7,418 nucleotides of DNA from Chloroflexi bacterium RBG_19FT_COMBO_55_16 (lineage in GTDB: Bacteria; Chloroflexota; Anaerolineae; Anaerolineales; UBA4823): the NCBI GenBank assembly GCA_001795335.1, contig MGOK01000069.1, forward strand, positions 6,470 to 13,887, written 5' to 3'. Numbering within the stretch: the stretch's first letter is position 1; each line of letters begins with the position of its first letter. Made by a program: the position numbers and the translations under genes. This document shows positions 5,242 to 7,418 of the stretch, piece after piece. Below the pieces are notes generated by a model. The model ran no database searches, was not told where the DNA came from, and worked only from the letters and a program-made list of their open reading frames with translations.

Positions 5242-5247
5242 TATAAT
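5242..5247 (+). promoter_or_regulatory. -10 promoter element, likely leaderless promoter
   Basis: There is an exact TATAAT. Seven bases past its end lies A5254, the first base of the codon where the downstream protein family would be expected to begin, which is the geometry of a leaderless transcript. The -35 region is weak (only a TGAC at 5218-5221, wide spacing). Confidence 0.55.
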
Positions 5248-5253
5248 GGGGAC

Positions 5254-5499
5254 ATATCCGACTTATTTCCCGACACCCGCCCCGAGGCCGAAGCTGTGCT
5301 GATCCGCCTGCTGCGCGAGGCCCCCTCCTGGCGCAAGCTAGAGATGGTTGACCAGTTAAACCAGGCAGTTAAACTGCTGGCGCTTGCCGGTTTGCGCCAG
5401 CGATATCCTCGCGAAAATGAAGAGTGGTTTCAGCGCCGGCTGGCAGACTTGCTGTTAGGTGGAGACCTGGCCTGTAAAGCGTATGGCGCGCTCAGATGA
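5254..5499 (+). CDS. Small conserved protein of unknown function; expected start codon is ATA
   Basis: The reading frame gives SDLFPDTRPEAEAVL, then RKLEMVDQLNQAVKLLALAGLRQRYP, then RRLADLLLG, about 81 residues if it begins at 5254. I recall similar 80-90 aa proteins in Chloroflexota and Cyanobacteria, encoded just before a nucleotidyltransferase-like gene and perhaps forming a toxin-antitoxin-type pair. No function is established. The protein is predicted helical and soluble. Resemblance extends upstream of the only good start codon (GTG at 5296, which would give 67 aa with a weak GAGG), back to the codon ATA at 5254. An ATG-to-ATA change would explain this. The gene may therefore be poorly translated, start at GTG, or use ATA. 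It overlaps nothing upstream, and the next ORF follows 9 bases after the stop. Confidence 0.6.
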   Translation: MSDLFPDTRPEAEAVLIRLLREAPSWRKLEMVDQLNQAVKLLALAGLRQRYPRENEEWFQRRLADLLLGGDLACKAYGALR

Positions 5500-5508
5500 G
5501 GGTTAACC

Positions 5509-5643
5509 TTGCTGCCTGAATCTGTCAGTGTATTGATGGTGCAGGCAGAACGATTAGGCCGGGATTATTTCCGAAAATGGGCAGTCGAACTCGAGGTTGG
5601 TGACCTGCTGCAGAGAGACCTCAAAGAAACAGGGGTAGAATAG
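5509..5643 (+). pseudogene. Nucleotidyltransferase-like gene collapsed by an internal deletion
   Basis: A 44-codon frame from TTG (5509) to TAG (5641-5643) joins a start that looks like the N-terminus of the usual partner gene (LLPESVS) to its C-terminal helix region, MVQAERLGRDYFRKWAVELEVGDLLQR. Full-length homologues as I remember them are roughly 180-200 aa. They place a GS-motif nucleotidyltransferase domain between these two pieces; all of that is missing here, in frame. The resulting protein cannot be catalytic. An ATG overlapping the previous stop (5496-5498) leads to an immediate stop. Identification rests on memory of the gene pair and the characteristic C-terminus. Confidence 0.55.
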
Positions 5644-5669
5644 ACGAATACAACTGAAGGGGAAAGCAC

Positions 5670-7418
5670 ATGGATGCAGACCTTGCTGCCAGCCTCCAAT
5701 CGAATTTCGGCTTCACAGGTTTTCGCCTCGGGCAGGCTGAGGCGATCCAGGACTTGCTAAACGGCCAGCATACCCTGGTTGTTATGCCTACCGGCGCCGG
5801 AAAATCCCTGATCTACCAACTGGCCAGTCTTCACCTGCCAGGGTTGACTCTGGTGATTTCTCCGCTGATCGCCCTGATGAAAGACCAGGTGGACAGCCTG
5901 GCGCGTCACAACATCCCTGCTGCGTTCATTAATAGCGCTCTCCCAGCCAATGAACAAAACAGGCGGCTGGAGATTCTCGCTAAAGGGGGCTATCGCATTG
6001 TTTACGTCGCCCCAGAGCGATTGCGCAGTGCCCCATTTTATAAAGCTTTGCGCCATCAGAAGGTCTCCCTGCTGGCGGTAGATGAGGCGCACTGCATCTC
6101 CGAGTGGGGGCACGATTTCCGCCCCGATTACCTACACATCGCCGCGGCGCGCGCCGCTCTGGGCAATCCCCTGACGGTCGCCCTGACCGCCACAGCCACC
6201 CCTCAAGTGCAGGATGACATTGTGCGCCTGTTGAGCTTGCCGGCTGCATGCCGAATTGTCACCGGCTTCAACCGCCCCAACCTGACCTTCGAGGTGCGCT
6301 ACACCGCCAGCTTGCCAGCCAAACTACAAGCTCTGCGTGAATTGATCGCCAATTCAGAAGACGGGGCCACGATCGTCTACGTTGGCACCCGCCGCGACGC
6401 CGAGGAAATGGCTGAATTCTTGCGCCAGGTTGCCCGGGTTCAGGCAGAGCACTACCACGCCGGGCTGGAGGCTGGTGAGCGCTCTCGCATCCAGGAGGCT
6501 TTCCTCGGCGGAGACCTGCCGGTCGTGGTGGCCACCAACGCCTTCGGCATGGGCATTGACCGGCCCGATGTGCGTCAGGTGGTGCATTATTCCATGCCCG
6601 GCTCGTTGGAAGCCTACTACCAGGAGGCCGGGCGCGCCGGCCGCGATGGGCATCCCGCGCGGGCCATGCTGCTTTATGCTCCCGAGGATCGCGCCTTGCA
6701 GGAATACTTTATCGAGAACAGCGCCATCACATCCGGTGAGCTGCACGTCCTTTACGAGGCTTTTTGCATGCCTACTAGCAAAGAAACCTGGATGGCGACT
6801 GATGACTTCTCTCGCTCGACAGGTCTGCCCGAAGTAAAAGTCCGGGTTGGTCTGGCAGAGCTGGAGCGCTGCGGGGTCGTTGAACGGCTGGGGGACAAGG
6901 GCACGCAGATGCTGCTGCGCCGCGGCGAGTGGAACGATCAACAAATCCAGTCCACCGCCACCAGAATTAAGGAGCACCAACGTCATAGAACAGCTCAACT
7001 TGAGCGGATGGTCGCCTACGCAGAGGCGAACACCTGCCGCCGCCGCATCCTGCTGGCGCATTTCGGCGACCACGACTCAGCGGAAGCGCCTGAATGCTGT
7101 GATAATTGCCAGGTACAGCAACCCGCTCTGCCCCCAGACAACGATGTCGCTCATTTGGAGCAGCCCCAACAGGTCGCCTTGATCCTCCTGGATACCGTGC
7201 GTAGGCTGAAGACAAAGGTGGGGCGAGAAAAGCTGGCCCAAATTCTCAAAGGTTCCCAGGCAGCTGATATCTTGAAATTCCATTACGACCGGGACATCTA
7301 CTATGGCCGGTTGGCGGTTTTTCTGCAACGTGAAATCGAACAGCTGGTCGAGCAATTGATCCAAATGGGTTATCTCAAGGTCATCGGTGGGAAATATCCG
7401 GTCATTAGCCTGACAGCG
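5670..7418 (+). CDS. recQ: ATP-dependent DNA helicase RecQ (C-terminus beyond window)
   Basis: 583 codons are open to the window edge. RecQ unwinds DNA 3'-5' and acts in recombination repair and fork restart. All superfamily-2 motifs are present in order: motif 0 FRLGQAEAI (18-26, Gln22), Walker A PTGAGKS (40-46), DEAH box at 138-141 followed by the aromatic-rich loop CISEWGHDFRPDY, ALTATATP (171-178), YHAGL (262-266), ATNAFGMGID (288-297) and QEAGRAGRDG (318-327). The RQC region has a zinc-site pattern of CRRR (Cys456) then Cys476, Cys477 and Cys480. The spacing is C-x19-C-C-x2-C rather than the C-x16-C-x2-C-x2-C of E. coli. The winged-helix part begins after about residue 510; any HRDC domain lies outside. 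The start has AAGGGGA seven bases upstream of the ATG. The gene lies 26 bases after the nucleotidyltransferase remnant and may be co-transcribed from the promoter at 5242. Confidence 0.95.
   Translation, partial: MDADLAASLQSNFGFTGFRLGQAEAIQDLLNGQHTLVVMPTGAGKSLIYQLASLHLPGLTLVISPLIALMKDQVDSLARHNIPAAFINSALPANEQNRRLEILAKGGYRIVYVAPERLRSAPFYKALRHQKVSLLAVDEAHCISEWGHDFRPDYLHIAAARAALGNPLTVALTATATPQVQDDIVRLLSLPAACRIVTGFNRPNLTFEVRYTASLPAKLQALRELIANSEDGATIVYVGTRRDAEEMAEFLRQVARVQAEHYHAGLEAGERSRIQEAFLGGDLPVVVATNAFGMGIDRPDVRQVVHYSMPGSLEAYYQEAGRAGRDGHPARAMLLYAPEDRALQEYFIENSAITSGELHVLYEAFCMPTSKETWMATDDFSRSTGLPEVKVRVGLAELERCGVVERLGDKGTQMLLRRGEWNDQQIQSTATRIKEHQRHRTAQLERMVAYAEANTCRRRILLAHFGDHDSAEAPECCDNCQVQQPALPPDNDVAHLEQPQQVALILLDTVRRLKTKVGREKLAQILKGSQAADILKFHYDRDIYYGRLAVFLQREIEQLVEQLIQMGYLKVIGGKYPVISLTA

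Noticed and set aside
6354..7364. Minus-strand ORFs and out-of-phase plus ORFs over recQ
   Set aside because: The recQ frame is continuous with all helicase motifs; these are shadows.
1..7418. CRISPR array, tRNA or rRNA genes
   Set aside because: No regularly spaced repeats, no cloverleaf-like tRNA sequence and no rRNA core sequence were recognised on either strand.

Overview
The window looks like chromosomal DNA from an environmental bacterium that carries a decayed integron. I infer a Chloroflexota (Anaerolineae-like) host. The basis is remembered family resemblance of the integrase remnants, the polymerase-B fragment and the small-protein/nucleotidyltransferase pair, so the taxonomy is tentative. 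The only conventional housekeeping gene is recQ at the right edge, intact as far as it is visible.

Layout. (1) 1-242: the N-terminus of a membrane protein gene reading left off the window, with an integron-type core site (GTTGGGC on the minus strand) just upstream. (2) 349-727: a plus-strand integron integrase (intI) pseudogene with two frameshifts and loss of the catalytic domain. (3) 724-1137: a GC-rich minus-strand fragment that looks like the C-terminus of a family-B DNA polymerase. (4) About 1147-4962: a minus-strand gene cassette array. Reading right to left it holds a DinB/DUF664 protein, a VOC/glyoxalase-fold protein, a ChbG/YdjC-like deacetylase and an O-methyltransferase-like protein. 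Each gene is followed by an attC-like site. The site after ydjC (2334-2455) is a textbook attC: perfectly complementary R''/R' boxes, and L''/L' boxes that pair except for one bulged base on the L'' side. (5) 4963-5222: a hairpin-rich non-coding stretch, then a second, even shorter remnant ending in the same RSPLDD tail as the first intI. (6) 5242-5643: a promoter and small conserved gene whose expected start codon reads ATA, followed by a nucleotidyltransferase-like gene collapsed by an in-frame internal deletion. (7) 5670-7418: recQ, open at the window edge.

Interpretation. The cassettes face left and both intI remnants face right, so each remnant could be the dead platform of a leftward array (classical divergent intI/attI/cassette layout). 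Neither integrase can be active. The cassette genes themselves look intact, which suggests retention after loss of mobility or supply of integrase from elsewhere. The four cassette products are small stand-alone enzymes with different chemistries, typical of environmental cassettes, and nothing shows that they form one pathway. Coding DNA was also lost by internal deletion in three places: the two intI copies and the nucleotidyltransferase gene.
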